Below are positions 7,602 to 17,120 of a stretch of 64,000 nucleotides of DNA, piece by piece. The notes beneath the pieces were generated by a model that did not search any database, was not told the DNA's origin, and was given only the letters and a program-made list of their open reading frames with translations. Source of the DNA: Halosimplex rubrum (GTDB lineage: Archaea > Halobacteriota > Halobacteria > Halobacteriales > Haloarculaceae); the NCBI RefSeq assembly GCF_013415885.1, contig NZ_CP058910.1:1922001-1986000 (forward strand), given 5' to 3'. Positions within the stretch are counted from its first letter, which is position 1; each line of letters begins with the position of its first letter. The position numbers and the translations under genes are program-made.

Positions 7602-8792
7602 CTAAATTTCGCCGGCCATGGCGTCGAACAGGCGGTCGACGAACTCCTCGCGGTCGAGGCCGTCGCCGGGGCCCAGCCCTTCCATGTGCTCGACGGACAG
7701 TTGCCCGCCGCCCATGCGGGCGTGGCCGCCGGCGTTGGCCATCGGGATCTCGTCGACGACGGCGCGCAGGGTCTTGCCCATGTGGACCCGGTCGTCGCGC
7801 GAGCGGCCCGAGAGATGCAGTGTGTCGCCCTTCTGCCCCATCACGACGACCGCCGTGACGCCCTCCAGCTGACTCAGCTCGTCGGCGGCCTGGGGGATGG
7901 CGTCGGCGTTGGAGACCTCGCCCACGTCGGCGACGGCGAAGGCGTTGCGGACGTGTCGCTGGTTGATGGCGCGGGCCTTGACCTCCAGCACTTCGGCGTC
8001 GACCTGCGGGTTGGCGATGCGGTCGAGGCGGTCCTCGTCGATACCCTCGTAGAGGTACGCCGACGCCTCGAACTCGGCGGCGGAACAGCCCTTGGTCAGC
8101 TGTTTGGTGTCGGACTGGATGCCGTAGAGCAGCCCGGTGGCGGTGTCGGAGGGGAGGACCCGGTCGTCGTCCTCCCCGAGGTCCGCCTCGTCCTCCGGGG
8201 CGACGGGCTCCCAGCCCTGCTGTTCGAGGTACTCGGCGAAGATGCTTGCACAGGAGCCGTGGTCGGGGCGCACGTCGGTGAACGCCGAGCCGGTGCCCTC
8301 GCCGGGGTGGTGGTCGACGACGGCGACCGGGTCGACGGAGTCGGCGCCGGCGAACCCGCGGGGCTCGTTGTGGTCGACGAGGACCACGTCGTCGGCCAGC
8401 AGGTCGCTCGCGTTCTCGACGCGGTCGAACTCCAGGTCGAGGACGGTCTCGAAGGCGCGATTCTCCTGGTGGCGGATCTGGCCGGGGTACTGGAGGTGGG
8501 CGTCGGCACCGGTCGCCTCGGCGAACTCGCCGACGGCGAGCGCCGAGGCCATGGCGTCGGGGTCGGGGTTGGGGTGCATCAGGACCGAGATCTCGTCGCG
8601 GCCGGCGAGGTGACCGACGAACTCCGCGCCCGGCGTTCGGCGTAAGCGCCGGATCCCCCACCAGAGCGCGACGAGCACGGCGAGCAAGCCGACGACGGCG
8701 GCCGCCAGAACCAGCGGGTCCTGTTCGGCGACCGCCGCGGCGGCGTCCTGGGGCGCGACCGCCCCGACGCCACCCGCGGCTGCGTGTGGCAT
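7602..8792 (-). CDS. membrane-anchored DHH/DHHA1 phosphoesterase
   Basis: A 396-residue protein. An N-terminal membrane helix (about residues 25-45, VLAAAVVGLLAVLVALWWGI) is followed by a DHH domain: HPNPDPDAMAS, VDHNEP and the family signature VVDHHPGEG. The C-terminal DHHA1 glycine motif is GGHARMGGGQLSV. Mn2+-dependent hydrolysis of short oligonucleotides, pAp or cyclic dinucleotides is the family's chemistry (NrnA/GdpP/RecJ-like). The N-terminal anchor places the active site on the cytoplasmic membrane face and recalls GdpP, though no PAS/GGDEF domain is present. The ATG at 8792 is preferred to a GTG 39 bases upstream. Confidence 0.85.
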   Translation of the reverse strand: MPHAAAGGVGAVAPQDAAAAVAEQDPLVLAAAVVGLLAVLVALWWGIRRLRRTPGAEFVGHLAGRDEISVLMHPNPDPDAMASALAVGEFAEATGADAHLQYPGQIRHQENRAFETVLDLEFDRVENASDLLADDVVLVDHNEPRGFAGADSVDPVAVVDHHPGEGTGSAFTDVRPDHGSCASIFAEYLEQQGWEPVAPEDEADLGEDDDRVLPSDTATGLLYGIQSDTKQLTKGCSAAEFEASAYLYEGIDEDRLDRIANPQVDAEVLEVKARAINQRHVRNAFAVADVGEVSNADAIPQAADELSQLEGVTAVVVMGQKGDTLHLSGRSRDDRVHMGKTLRAVVDEIPMANAGGHARMGGGQLSVEHMEGLGPGDGLDREEFVDRLFDAMAGEI

Positions 8793-8942
8793 ACCCGGGC
8801 TGTCGCCTTGGAGGGTCAAGTAGTTTCTCACTGTCTTACTGCCCGGCGAATCGGCGAAGATCGCGGTCGAAGACCGCCGATCGGCCGAATTTCGATACGG
8901 CAGCTCCGTGACGACTCGGACACCGAACAGGTTCGTCCGGGG

Positions 8943-9848
8943 TCAGGCCGTCCCGTCGTCCTCCGCGAGATACGCGTCGACCGCCGCCCGGTACCCCTCC
9001 CGGTAGGTCGGGAACGCGAACTCGTAGTCCAGCCCGCGCAGTGTCCCGTTCGAGACGCGCTTGCTCGTCCGCAGTCGCCGCTCGACGGTCTCCGAGAGGT
9101 CCTCGGCGGCGAGCCGCTCTTCGATCGTCCGCTTGGGCGGTTCGGGCTCGCCGCATTCCCCCGCCAGCCAGTCGGCGAACTCCCACTTGGCGACCGGCTC
9201 GTCGTCGACGACGTTGACCGCCTCGCCGCGGGCCAGGTCCGATTCGAGCAGGTACCGCACCGCGCCCGCGGCGTCGTCGCGGTGGACCATGTTCAGGTAC
9301 CCCTCCGTCACCGGCCCCTCGACGTAGCGGCTCAGCCGGTACCGATCCGGGCCGTACAGCCCTGCGTACCGAGCGACCGTGCCGTCGACGCCGTACTCCG
9401 CGGGCCGCTCGACGGCGATCCGCTCGGCCGCCGCGAGCACCTCCGTCTTCCCCGTCGTCGGCTCGATGGCCGTCCCCTCGTCCACCCAGTCGCCGTCGTG
9501 GTCGCCGTATACGCCCGTGCTCGACGTATACACGACGCGGTCGGGGGCGTCGTCGCGCCCACAGAAGTGGTCGACGGCGGTCTGCAGTCCCTCGATGTAC
9601 ACCTCGCGGGCCGCTTGCGCGCCGCGACCGCCGCTGCTGGCCGCGAAGACCACGGCGTCGGCGTCGGGCACCGCCGCCAGCGCATCGCCGTCGGTCACGT
9701 CCGCCTGCACACCCGCGAAACCGGCCGCCTCGACCGCATCGACGCCGGATTCGGAGCGGCGGACGCCCACCGCGTCGTGGCCCGACGCGGTCAGCTGCCG
9801 ACCCAGTTCGATCCCGACGTAGCCACAGCCGAGGATAGCGACGCGCAT
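8943..9848 (-). CDS. NAD(P)-dependent sugar-nucleotide epimerase/dehydratase-like (SDR) protein
   Basis: 301 residues, extended-SDR fold. The N-terminal Rossmann motif is VAILGCGYVGIELG. It has VVFAASS, the active-site region VVYTSSTGVYG and a shifted Tyr/Lys region (about residues 140-165), then NMVHRDDAAGAV typical of GalE-like/YeeZ-like oxidoreductases. The substrate is not evident. The ATG shares one base with the stop of the upstream DUF5791 gene (TAATG), so the two form an operon. Confidence 0.8.
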   Translation of the reverse strand: MRVAILGCGYVGIELGRQLTASGHDAVGVRRSESGVDAVEAAGFAGVQADVTDGDALAAVPDADAVVFAASSGGRGAQAAREVYIEGLQTAVDHFCGRDDAPDRVVYTSSTGVYGDHDGDWVDEGTAIEPTTGKTEVLAAAERIAVERPAEYGVDGTVARYAGLYGPDRYRLSRYVEGPVTEGYLNMVHRDDAAGAVRYLLESDLARGEAVNVVDDEPVAKWEFADWLAGECGEPEPPKRTIEERLAAEDLSETVERRLRTSKRVSNGTLRGLDYEFAFPTYREGYRAAVDAYLAEDDGTA

Positions 9849-10270
9849 TATCGGGCTTCGAGGAACTGGTGGATCGCCGCGTACTCGGCGAGCGTGATCG
9901 GGTACCGGCCCTCCACCTTCTGCTGGATCTCCTTGGGATCCATCTCGTCGTCCAGCCCCGCGGCGACGGCGTCGACGTCGACGACCGCGGTGGTCATCCC
10001 CATCAGCAGGATGTCCAACGCCTCCAGCTTGATCGTCTCGCCGTCCGGCCGGTCGGGGTCGGCCGCCAGGACCGCCGACGCGGCCTCCAGCGTCAGCTCC
10101 GGCCGGTCGCCGGCGGCGATCGCTTCGACGACCGCCCGGTCGACGCCCGACCGCGAGACGACCGTGTCGGTCCCCACCGACTCGACCGTCGCTGCCAGTA
10201 CCTCCCCGTACGCGCTCCGTAACTCCTCGGGCGACCGCTCGCCCGCCGACTCGAACTCGCCTCTGAGCAT
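9848..10270 (-). CDS. DUF5791-family haloarchaeal protein
   Basis: 140 residues, acidic and helical, with no membrane segment. The C-terminal block MDPKEIQQKVEGRYPITLAEYAAIHQF looks like the conserved core of the family I recall as DUF5791. Function unknown. It is the first gene of a two-gene operon with the epimerase-like protein. Confidence 0.75.
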   Translation of the reverse strand: MLRGEFESAGERSPEELRSAYGEVLAATVESVGTDTVVSRSGVDRAVVEAIAAGDRPELTLEAASAVLAADPDRPDGETIKLEALDILLMGMTTAVVDVDAVAAGLDDEMDPKEIQQKVEGRYPITLAEYAAIHQFLEAR

Positions 10271-10349
10271 ACCCGTCCTTCGCGGTCGGCCTACAAGTCA
10301 GTGTCACTCTCGACCGGCCCCGGATCGGCTCGGTTCGTCGACTCGTGAG

Positions 10350-13300
10350 TCACTGACCCTGCCTCCAGTCCGGACATTCGCCGGTCGGATCGTATTCGTA
10401 CCGCTCGCTCGGCGCGCAGTCCCGCTCGTCGGTTCCGCCGCTCCCATCGACCGACAGCGGATACGTCTCGCCGGTCCACGGACGCTCTCGGGGGTCCGGC
10501 CCCGGGATCGGCCACCCCTTCGACTGCTCGATCGAGTTGCCGTCGATGTCCCCGACGCCCGTGCCGCCGGGCGGGACGACCACCGTCACCGCCGTCCGGG
10601 TCGTGAACGTCACCTTCGAGGAGCGACCGAGTACCTCCGAGGCGCCGTCGCCGTCCAGATCCAGCGTCGCGTTCCCGCCGTCGCGGACGTACTGCAGCGA
10701 CGCGTCACCGACGGCGGGCGTCCGCCGCGGCACCTCGACGGCGAAGCGGGCGTACTGGCCCCGGACCGTCACCGACCAGACGTTCGTCGTCACCCACCAG
10801 GTCGCGACGGGCGGCGCCACCGGTAACCCGGCCGGGATCTCGGTGACGGACTCGTTGAACCGTTTCGCCGCCGTCTCCGAAATCTTCGATTTGACCGCCT
10901 GCCCCACCACGTCCTTCACCCCGGTCGCGACGGTCGTCACCGCCGTCCCCGACACCTTCCCCCGCTTCGACTCCAGCGCGTCGTACAGGCCGGTCCGTAC
11001 CTGCAACCGCACCCAGTCGCGCCGGATCGTCGTCCACTCCTCCTCGGCCCGCCGCGCCGCGGCGGCGACGATCGGGTCGACGACCGACCCGTTCGACATC
11101 GCGAGCGCCCGCGCGTCGAGCGAGCTCCACCGGTCTACCCCCGACTCGACGATGGCCTCGCGGTCGGTCGAGGCGTTGCCGACGCCCGCCGACGCCAGCT
11201 CCGCCGCGAGTTCCCCCTCGACCGCCGCGACCGTGTCGTTTAGTTCCGCCTGCAGGCGATCGCGGCGCTCCCTGACGGTGGCGTTGGGCCGGTAGTCGAG
11301 CGTCCGGTTGGCCGCCCGGAGCGCCCGAGCGGCCGTCGAGAGCCGGCGCTCCCGGCTCGTCCCGCCGGGGAGGAGCGCGCTCAGCGCCACGTCCGTCGCG
11401 TCGGCGAAGGGGATACTGAAGTAGTTCACGTTCCGGGTAGTCAGCGGATGCGTGTCGTTGTCGACGGCCGTCACCTGGTCCGGTGTGACCTTCGCCAGCG
11501 TCAGGTACGGCGGCGCACCGTCGACCGAATACTCCAGATTCGGGCCGTCGCTGCTCGCTCCGGCACCTGCACCGGCTCCGCCCGATCCGGGCCCACCGCC
11601 GGGGCCGGCGTCGCGCTCGTCGGCCCGTCGGGCGTCGTAACTCGACCGCAGCCGCGACAGCGACGGGCCGCCGACCGTCCCGATCGCGCTCTCGAACGCG
11701 CTCTCGCGTTTCGACCGCTGGTCCGCCCGTCGTTCCACTCGATCGACCACCGACGAGAGATAGCGCCCGCGGACGGCCGCTCGGGCCTTGGCGGCGACGC
11801 TATCGTACGTGGCCGGCGCGTCGACGAGCTCACCCCGCCGCTCGCGTAGCTGCGCGGCCAGCTCCGCGGCCGGCCTCGCTTCGTGTGTCCCCATCCGGCC
11901 GCGCGCGACCGAGACGGACGCCTCCCGGACCGTTCGGCGTAGCTCGATCAGGTCCCGGTAGACCCACTGCGACAGCTCCCCGGGCCACTCGCCGTCGATC
12001 CGCGTCGGCGTCTCCGAGAGCGTACCGCGCGCCGCGCGCCCGGCGAGCGCGTCCGGCCCGCCCGCGAACTCGACCGCATCGTCGACCTTCGGCGGCACGT
12101 CGGCGAGATTGGGGCCGCCGAACCGGCCGCCCCGCTCGTGGACGGACGGGATGGGATGGTCCGGGGCGTGGGGCGTCGGCGCGTGGCGTCCGACGACGGC
12201 CACACGAACCCGTTTCGTCTCGGTGCTCGTCCGCGTCGTCGAGTTGAACGAGCCGTTGTGATGCCACACCGCCCTCCGCTCGTGGCGCAGCCGCACCGTC
12301 CGGACGTAGGTCGCCAGCCGGTGGTACCCCGACGGGTCCGAGACGGTCGGGCCGCCCGTCGCGTTCGATACGCCGACCACGTCGGTGTCCGTCGACTCAA
12401 CGCGGAACTGCCAGTCGTCGCCCGACGGCGGATCCGGCCGGGCGGGCGTCCCGCCGCCGACCCGCTCGGTCGCCGCCAGCGTCCGAACGTCGGCGCCGTA
12501 CACGGAGTCGATCGTCCCGTTGACCCGGCCGTCGCGGACGAACTCCCGGTAGGCCCTGTCCGCCGAGAGCCCGACGGAGACGTTCACCGTCTCGTTCGGT
12601 GCCGGCGCGTCGGTCCCGCCCGAGGCGAGTCCCGGGACGCCCGCGCTCTCCGAGGGGCCCCCGGCGGTCCGAATGCCCTCGCGGAGGAGCTTGTTCGTCG
12701 AGTCCTCGCTCGGGCCGTGGGTCGCGACCACCTCCTGCAGCCCGACGCGAGCGATCGCGGTTCCGAGCGCGTCGCGTCCGTCCGGGTCGCTCGCGCCGAA
12801 GACCGCGCGCTGCTCGTCGAGCACCGCCCCGTTGGTCATCAGCTCGACGTGACGGTTCGCGACGACGTTTTCGATCGGTGCGCCACCGTACTGGGCGTAG
12901 CCGCGCGCCCAGGCCACCGCGTACAGCCGGACGGTCAGCCGCTGGCCCAGTCCGGGCTTCGAGACCCCGCGCTTGAGCCGCTCCTGGTAGGTCTCGACGC
13001 GCTCGTGGACGGCCAGCACCGGCGTCGGGACGATGACCGAGAACGATCGGCGTTCGGTGCCGACCACGCGACCGTCCCGGGTCGCCTCGACGGTGACATT
13101 CGAGAGCCTGACCCGGAGCTTCGTCCCGTCGGGGCCGGCCCGTTCGACGCTCACTCGTTCCATCGCCGCCCGGAGCGCCTCCGGCGTCGGCGTCGGGGCC
13201 AGCGACGCGTTCGCCCGAACCCCGCGGTGGGTTCGGGCGACCGTCCGCAGTCGCTCCCGGGCGGCGCGGTAGATCCGGACCCTCAGCGCGTCCCTGAACG

Positions 13301-13577
13301 CCGTCTCTGGGTCGAGCAGCGCCCCCCACTGGTTGTTCGCCGGCGTCAGGACGGGGTCGCTGGCGGCGGCGACGCCCGCCTCGGCGACGGCCGTTCGGAC
13401 CGCCGCGCGGGCGTCGGCGGTCGTCCGCTCGACGGCCAGGTCGACCGCCGGCTCGGGCGTCGGCTGCGGGCGGTCGACCGCGCTGGCGAACAGCGCGCTC
13501 GACAGCACCAGCAGGACGCCGACGAGCGCGAACGGGACGCGACCGCGCGTTCCGACCTCGAACCCGTCCCGAGTCAC
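10350..13577 (-). CDS. large pilus/secretion-cluster surface protein (DUF7286-like)
   Basis: About 1075 residues; no enzyme motif recognised. The N-terminus VTRDGFEVGTRGR is followed by the hydrophobic helix VPFALVGVLLVLSSALFAS, a signal-anchor/pilin-like start. The rest is a long extracellular-type region with Arg/Ala-rich helices, Gly/Ser linkers (about residues 650-680) and a second hydrophobic segment near residue 900 (AGLPVAPPVATWWVTTNVW). It is the last gene of the eight-gene pilus-like operon. The GTG at 13577 overlaps the preceding stop as GTGA; a GTG nine bases upstream is an alternative. It may be an assembly scaffold or adhesin. DUF assignment is from memory. Confidence 0.7.
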   Translation of the reverse strand: MTRDGFEVGTRGRVPFALVGVLLVLSSALFASAVDRPQPTPEPAVDLAVERTTADARAAVRTAVAEAGVAAASDPVLTPANNQWGALLDPETAFRDALRVRIYRAARERLRTVARTHRGVRANASLAPTPTPEALRAAMERVSVERAGPDGTKLRVRLSNVTVEATRDGRVVGTERRSFSVIVPTPVLAVHERVETYQERLKRGVSKPGLGQRLTVRLYAVAWARGYAQYGGAPIENVVANRHVELMTNGAVLDEQRAVFGASDPDGRDALGTAIARVGLQEVVATHGPSEDSTNKLLREGIRTAGGPSESAGVPGLASGGTDAPAPNETVNVSVGLSADRAYREFVRDGRVNGTIDSVYGADVRTLAATERVGGGTPARPDPPSGDDWQFRVESTDTDVVGVSNATGGPTVSDPSGYHRLATYVRTVRLRHERRAVWHHNGSFNSTTRTSTETKRVRVAVVGRHAPTPHAPDHPIPSVHERGGRFGGPNLADVPPKVDDAVEFAGGPDALAGRAARGTLSETPTRIDGEWPGELSQWVYRDLIELRRTVREASVSVARGRMGTHEARPAAELAAQLRERRGELVDAPATYDSVAAKARAAVRGRYLSSVVDRVERRADQRSKRESAFESAIGTVGGPSLSRLRSSYDARRADERDAGPGGGPGSGGAGAGAGASSDGPNLEYSVDGAPPYLTLAKVTPDQVTAVDNDTHPLTTRNVNYFSIPFADATDVALSALLPGGTSRERRLSTAARALRAANRTLDYRPNATVRERRDRLQAELNDTVAAVEGELAAELASAGVGNASTDREAIVESGVDRWSSLDARALAMSNGSVVDPIVAAAARRAEEEWTTIRRDWVRLQVRTGLYDALESKRGKVSGTAVTTVATGVKDVVGQAVKSKISETAAKRFNESVTEIPAGLPVAPPVATWWVTTNVWSVTVRGQYARFAVEVPRRTPAVGDASLQYVRDGGNATLDLDGDGASEVLGRSSKVTFTTRTAVTVVVPPGGTGVGDIDGNSIEQSKGWPIPGPDPRERPWTGETYPLSVDGSGGTDERDCAPSERYEYDPTGECPDWRQGQ

Positions 13578-14461
13578 CGCGACCACGTCCTGACGACGAT
13601 CCGAACCCGATGGGCTCGCACCGCCCCGGCGGCTTCCGCCGGCGAATCGTACCGTCGCCCCAGATCCCTCGACAGCCGCGCCGCGAGCGCACCCGACAGT
13701 CTCCGGTTCGCCCGCTCGACGTCCTCGGGCGTCAGGAAATCCGTCGCATCGACGCCCAGCACGGAGGAGGCCCGCCGGTAGCGGTGGGCGACCAGCGCCC
13801 GGTCCGGCCCCTCGCTGTAGAGCGCGTCTCGCGTCTCGTTCGGCTGGAACAGGCCCGCGACCACGGCGTCGGCGAGCACCGTCGCGACGCCGTCGAAGCC
13901 GGTCGTCCGCGCCGCCCGTTCCGCCGCGGCCGAGACGTTCGCCACTCCGCTCGCGGCGGCGACGGTCGCGACCGACACGTCGGCGTCGCGGGGCGGTGCG
14001 TCGCCCGCGGTGAACGACGACCGCAACGTCGCGTCCGGGTAGGGGCGCCAGGTCACCGCGACCTGGGCGTTCGCTTCTCGCGTGTGCAGGACGCGCCGGG
14101 TCGCGTTCCGGCTTCCCGCCCGCAGGTCCCCGCCCATCCCGGTGAGGGACGATTCTCCGAGCGCCGGGTCGGCCACCGCGGCCGCCGCGAGCAACTCCGC
14201 GTACGTGGCGCTCGCCGTCCGGTCGACGGTGACCGAGACGGTCTCGTCGCCGTCCAGTAGCGCCGACGACGGGACCCGCGCCGAGCGCGTGTAGGTCACC
14301 TCGGTCGTGGTCGTCGCCAGCAGGTCCGCCGTCTCCTCGGCGACGCGGTTCCCGTCCGGTGCCCGCCGGTCACCGACGCCCGCGAGCGTCCCGACGGCGA
14401 CGCCGATTAGCAGGACGAAGAGTACGGTGTCCAGCGCTGTGCTCGACGCTCTCAGGTCCAT
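13574..14461 (-). CDS. pilin-like membrane-anchored protein of the pilus cluster (DUF7284-like)
   Basis: 295 residues. MDLRASSTALDT precedes a single hydrophobic helix VLFVLLIGVAVGTLAGVG, resembling a class III prepilin start (basic residue, small residues, then hydrophobic core). The remainder is hydrophilic and extracellular in character. It overlaps its neighbours on both sides (10 bp with 14452, 4 bp with 13577), which indicates a tightly coupled operon. No enzymatic motif. Possibly a minor pilin or pseudopilin. Confidence 0.7.
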   Translation of the reverse strand: MDLRASSTALDTVLFVLLIGVAVGTLAGVGDRRAPDGNRVAEETADLLATTTTEVTYTRSARVPSSALLDGDETVSVTVDRTASATYAELLAAAAVADPALGESSLTGMGGDLRAGSRNATRRVLHTREANAQVAVTWRPYPDATLRSSFTAGDAPPRDADVSVATVAAASGVANVSAAAERAARTTGFDGVATVLADAVVAGLFQPNETRDALYSEGPDRALVAHRYRRASSVLGVDATDFLTPEDVERANRRLSGALAARLSRDLGRRYDSPAEAAGAVRAHRVRIVVRTWSR

Positions 14462-14844
14462 ACGCGCACCTCCAGCCGACCGGGTTCGACCCGGCCGGGG
14501 CCCGTATCGACACTCACTCGCCGACGCGCGGTGTCCGCCGTCCCCGGTGCGGTCGGGCCGGCCCGTTCGGTCCGGTTCCCGACGGCGAGCGTGGCGTTGA
14601 CCCGGTAGCCGTCGGGGCCGCGGTCGAGCGCGGCGGCGAGCCGGTCGGGCCGGGCGACGCCGCCGACGGTCAGCGCGCGTTCGACCCGGTCGGCGGCCGC
14701 CTCGGCGTGGTTCCGCTCGACCGGTCCCGGGAGGTTCGTCTCGAAGGCGCCGGCGTAGAGCGCCAGCGCCAGGGCGACGACGACCACCGCGACGACCGCC
14801 GCCAGCGGCTCGGTCTGGGCCTCACGCCCCGACGAGCGTCGCAT
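14452..14844 (-). CDS. pseudopilin-like small protein of the pilus cluster (DUF7285-like)
   Basis: 130 residues. The N-terminus REAQTEPLAAVVAVVVVALA strongly resembles an archaeal prepilin: charged residue, small residue, Q-x-E-P, then a long hydrophobic helix. A prepilin-peptidase cut near A/QTEP is plausible. The mature part is short and acidic. It sits between the DUF7283-like and DUF7284-like genes and overlaps both. Of all genes in this cluster it is the best candidate for a structural pilin subunit. Confidence 0.72.
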   Translation of the reverse strand: MRRSSGREAQTEPLAAVVAVVVVALALALYAGAFETNLPGPVERNHAEAAADRVERALTVGGVARPDRLAAALDRGPDGYRVNATLAVGNRTERAGPTAPGTADTARRRVSVDTGPGRVEPGRLEVRVWT

Positions 14845-15298
14845 TCGTGTCCCCCCAGCTCACTCGTCTGACGAGCAGCGTCTCCGGCGCGGGCCGCCAC
14901 GACGGCTCGGTCGTCCGCGAGCGGTCGAGCACTCGCGCGAACGTCGACTCGCTTCGGAACACGCGTTCGGGCGGGACGCCGCGGAGGACGCGCCGGAGTC
15001 GGTCGCCGTCGCCACCTGCAACTCGGACCACGGGGCCGTACGCGAGCGACGCGTGAGCGTCGCCGCCGGGACCGCGCAGGCCGACCCGGTGAGCACCGAT
15101 CCGGATCCCCCGGGCGTCGACCGGGTGTCGAGCCGTCGCCTCGTGCGGGCTGGCGGCGACGCTGTCGATCGTGTGGGCGACGGGTTTCGCGTCGGGCGGC
15201 GGCGCCGTCGGGACCCGCAGCGCGAAGCCCAGGATCCCGGCGCTCACGACCGCGAGCCCGAGCCAGACGTAGGTCGATTCCACGGCGGTGTCGAACAT
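14822..15298 (-). CDS. pilin-like membrane protein of the pilus cluster (DUF7283-like)
   Basis: 158 residues with MFDTAVESTY followed by the hydrophobic helix VWLGLAVVSAGILGFAL, then an extracytoplasmic-type domain ending in SWGDTNATLVGA. It starts with ATG at 15298, exactly 27 bases from a TATA-like sequence in the short gap behind the TadC-like gene, so this and the three genes after it can be transcribed separately from the motor genes. No enzymatic motif. Confidence 0.7.
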   Translation of the reverse strand: MFDTAVESTYVWLGLAVVSAGILGFALRVPTAPPPDAKPVAHTIDSVAASPHEATARHPVDARGIRIGAHRVGLRGPGGDAHASLAYGPVVRVAGGDGDRLRRVLRGVPPERVFRSESTFARVLDRSRTTEPSWRPAPETLLVRRVSWGDTNATLVGA

Positions 15299-15319
15299 GG
15301 GTCGGGCTGGTCGCCCACT

Positions 15320-15330
15320 CCGATTTAAAC
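15320..15330 (-). promoter_or_regulatory. internal TATA box within the pilus cluster
   Basis: On the minus strand the 33-bp gap between the TadC-like and DUF7283-like genes contains GTTTAAATCGG, centred about 27 bases before the ATG at 15298. It fits a leaderless internal promoter that uncouples the pilin-like genes from the ATPase/platform genes. Confidence 0.5.
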
Positions 15331-15332
15331 GT

Positions 15333-17120
15333 TCACACGAGCCACCCCGTCCCCACGAGGCCGGCGACGAAGACGGTCGCCGCGAGACAGAGCGCGCGGC
15401 CGACGCGGTAACCGACCAGCGAACGGTCGAGGCCCCGTTCCAGGCCGGTCGCGAGCGTCGTCAGGACGACGGCGAGCGTCATCACGTACGCGCCGACGGC
15501 GAGGCCGAGTGCGGCGGGCGAGACGGCGGCCGTCAACGGGCCGTCGGTGCTCATCTGCTCGGCGAGCGTGACGGTCGCGCCGCCGACGAGCGGGCCGAAC
15601 ACCGCCGCCGTGTTCGCGAGCGTCGACGTGACCCGTTCTAAGTCCCGTCGGATCGTCCGTTCGACCCCCTGCAGGTCGTCGAGGTGGTCGGCCATCGCGA
15701 CGACGGCCGGCCCGGCCGGCCGCCCCTCCGAGGCGGCGACGGCGAGCAACTCCGCCGTGCTCCGCGCGCGCTCGCTCGGCACCGTCGCGAGCGCGCCGTG
15801 CTCGCCGAGGAACGACTCGTGGACGCCCGCGCGGACCTGTCGCTGCTGGCGGACGGCGTCGGCGAACACCTCGCCCGTCGCCGAGTCCAGCAGCTCGACA
15901 GCGTCGTCCAGCGCCGCCTCGACCGAGCGGCCCCGATCCACCTCGCGGCCGACCAGATACAGCGCGTCGGGTAGACCGGATTCAACGGCCGCGACCCGGT
16001 CGCGGACCGCGGTCATCGGTCGGTAGGCGACGACCAGCGCGACGCCGAGCCCGGCGGCCGGCGCCGCCACGAGCGCCGTCCAGGGCGCCGCGATCGTCGT
16101 GACGACGAGCCAGGCGCCCGCAGCCGTCGCCGCGCCCGCGACCGCCGCGGGCCACCGGCTGTCCGGCACGTCGGGATGGGACCGCGAGACCGGTGCCGGC
16201 GGGAACGCGACGGGCCGGCGCGCGAGCAGCCACCCGCTCGCGACCAGTAGCGCCGCGGGCAACAGCAGATCGTAGCCGACGACGACCGCCGACAGGGGAA
16301 TCTCCAGACCGACGGTGCCGGCGGTCGGGAGCAACGCGACGAGCGCCAGCGGGAGCAACACGCCGAACGCGTACAGCGCCGTCGCCGGCCCTTGAACTCC
16401 GGCCGCGAACTCGGCCATCGATTCCCGGGTCCCCTCGAGCGTCACGTCGAGCGCGCCGTCGAGCGCCCGCTCGCGCTCCTCGGGTTCGGCCGAACCCGCC
16501 GACTCGACGAGCGTGAGCGCGCGTCGGAGCGCGGGGAACCACTCCGCCCACTCGTCGGCGAACGACGACAGTCCCGACCGACCGGTCCCGCGCGCCCCTC
16601 GAACGTGCCCATCGAGACTCCGCGCCAGCCGCCCGTCGCACGTCTCGGCGGCGAAGGCGGCCGCCGTCTCGGTCGTCGGTGCCAGTCGCATCCGCAGGAC
16701 GGCGCTGCTGACGAGTTCCGGCGCCGTCCCGAGCGCGCGGGTCCGCCGGGCGGTCGCCAGGCCGCGGGGGACGTACCGCGCCGCGGCCGCGACGGCGAGG
16801 CCGACCAGCAGTCCCGCGGCGACCCCCACCGACGGGAGTCCCAGGAGCAGGGTCAGCGGTACGGCGACCGCGACGGCCGTGAGGACACCCGCGCCGTCTC
16901 CCGCTCGGAGGACCGTCTCCGCGTCGAGGTCCCACCCGAGGAAGTCGACGGCGCGCGCGAGTTCCGGGTCCTCGCCCGGGTCCCACGGTGCGGCGGTCGC
17001 GAGCGCCTCGACGGCCGCGACGAATCGGTCGTCGCCATCGCGGACCGTACCAGCCCGATTCGCCGGCGTCCGCGACGGTCGCGGCGCCCGCCCATCCCCA
17101 TTCCGCGTGTCGGTCGTCAC
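15333..17120 (-). CDS. TadC/GspF-like inner-membrane platform protein
   Basis: 595 residues. It has two repeats of a T2SF-type unit, each with a cytoplasmic four-helix region followed by hydrophobic segments; membrane helices lie at about residues 60-95, 255-320, 345-385 and at the C-terminus (540-595). This is the platform that couples the secretion ATPase to pilin assembly. The GTG start overlaps the TGA of the ATPase gene as GTGA, so ATPase and platform are translationally coupled, as in archaellum and archaeal T4P operons. The larger open frame running to 19,100 reads out of frame through the ATPase gene and is not real. Confidence 0.85.
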   Translation of the reverse strand: MTTDTRNGDGRAPRPSRTPANRAGTVRDGDDRFVAAVEALATAAPWDPGEDPELARAVDFLGWDLDAETVLRAGDGAGVLTAVAVAVPLTLLLGLPSVGVAAGLLVGLAVAAAARYVPRGLATARRTRALGTAPELVSSAVLRMRLAPTTETAAAFAAETCDGRLARSLDGHVRGARGTGRSGLSSFADEWAEWFPALRRALTLVESAGSAEPEERERALDGALDVTLEGTRESMAEFAAGVQGPATALYAFGVLLPLALVALLPTAGTVGLEIPLSAVVVGYDLLLPAALLVASGWLLARRPVAFPPAPVSRSHPDVPDSRWPAAVAGAATAAGAWLVVTTIAAPWTALVAAPAAGLGVALVVAYRPMTAVRDRVAAVESGLPDALYLVGREVDRGRSVEAALDDAVELLDSATGEVFADAVRQQRQVRAGVHESFLGEHGALATVPSERARSTAELLAVAASEGRPAGPAVVAMADHLDDLQGVERTIRRDLERVTSTLANTAAVFGPLVGGATVTLAEQMSTDGPLTAAVSPAALGLAVGAYVMTLAVVLTTLATGLERGLDRSLVGYRVGRALCLAATVFVAGLVGTGWLV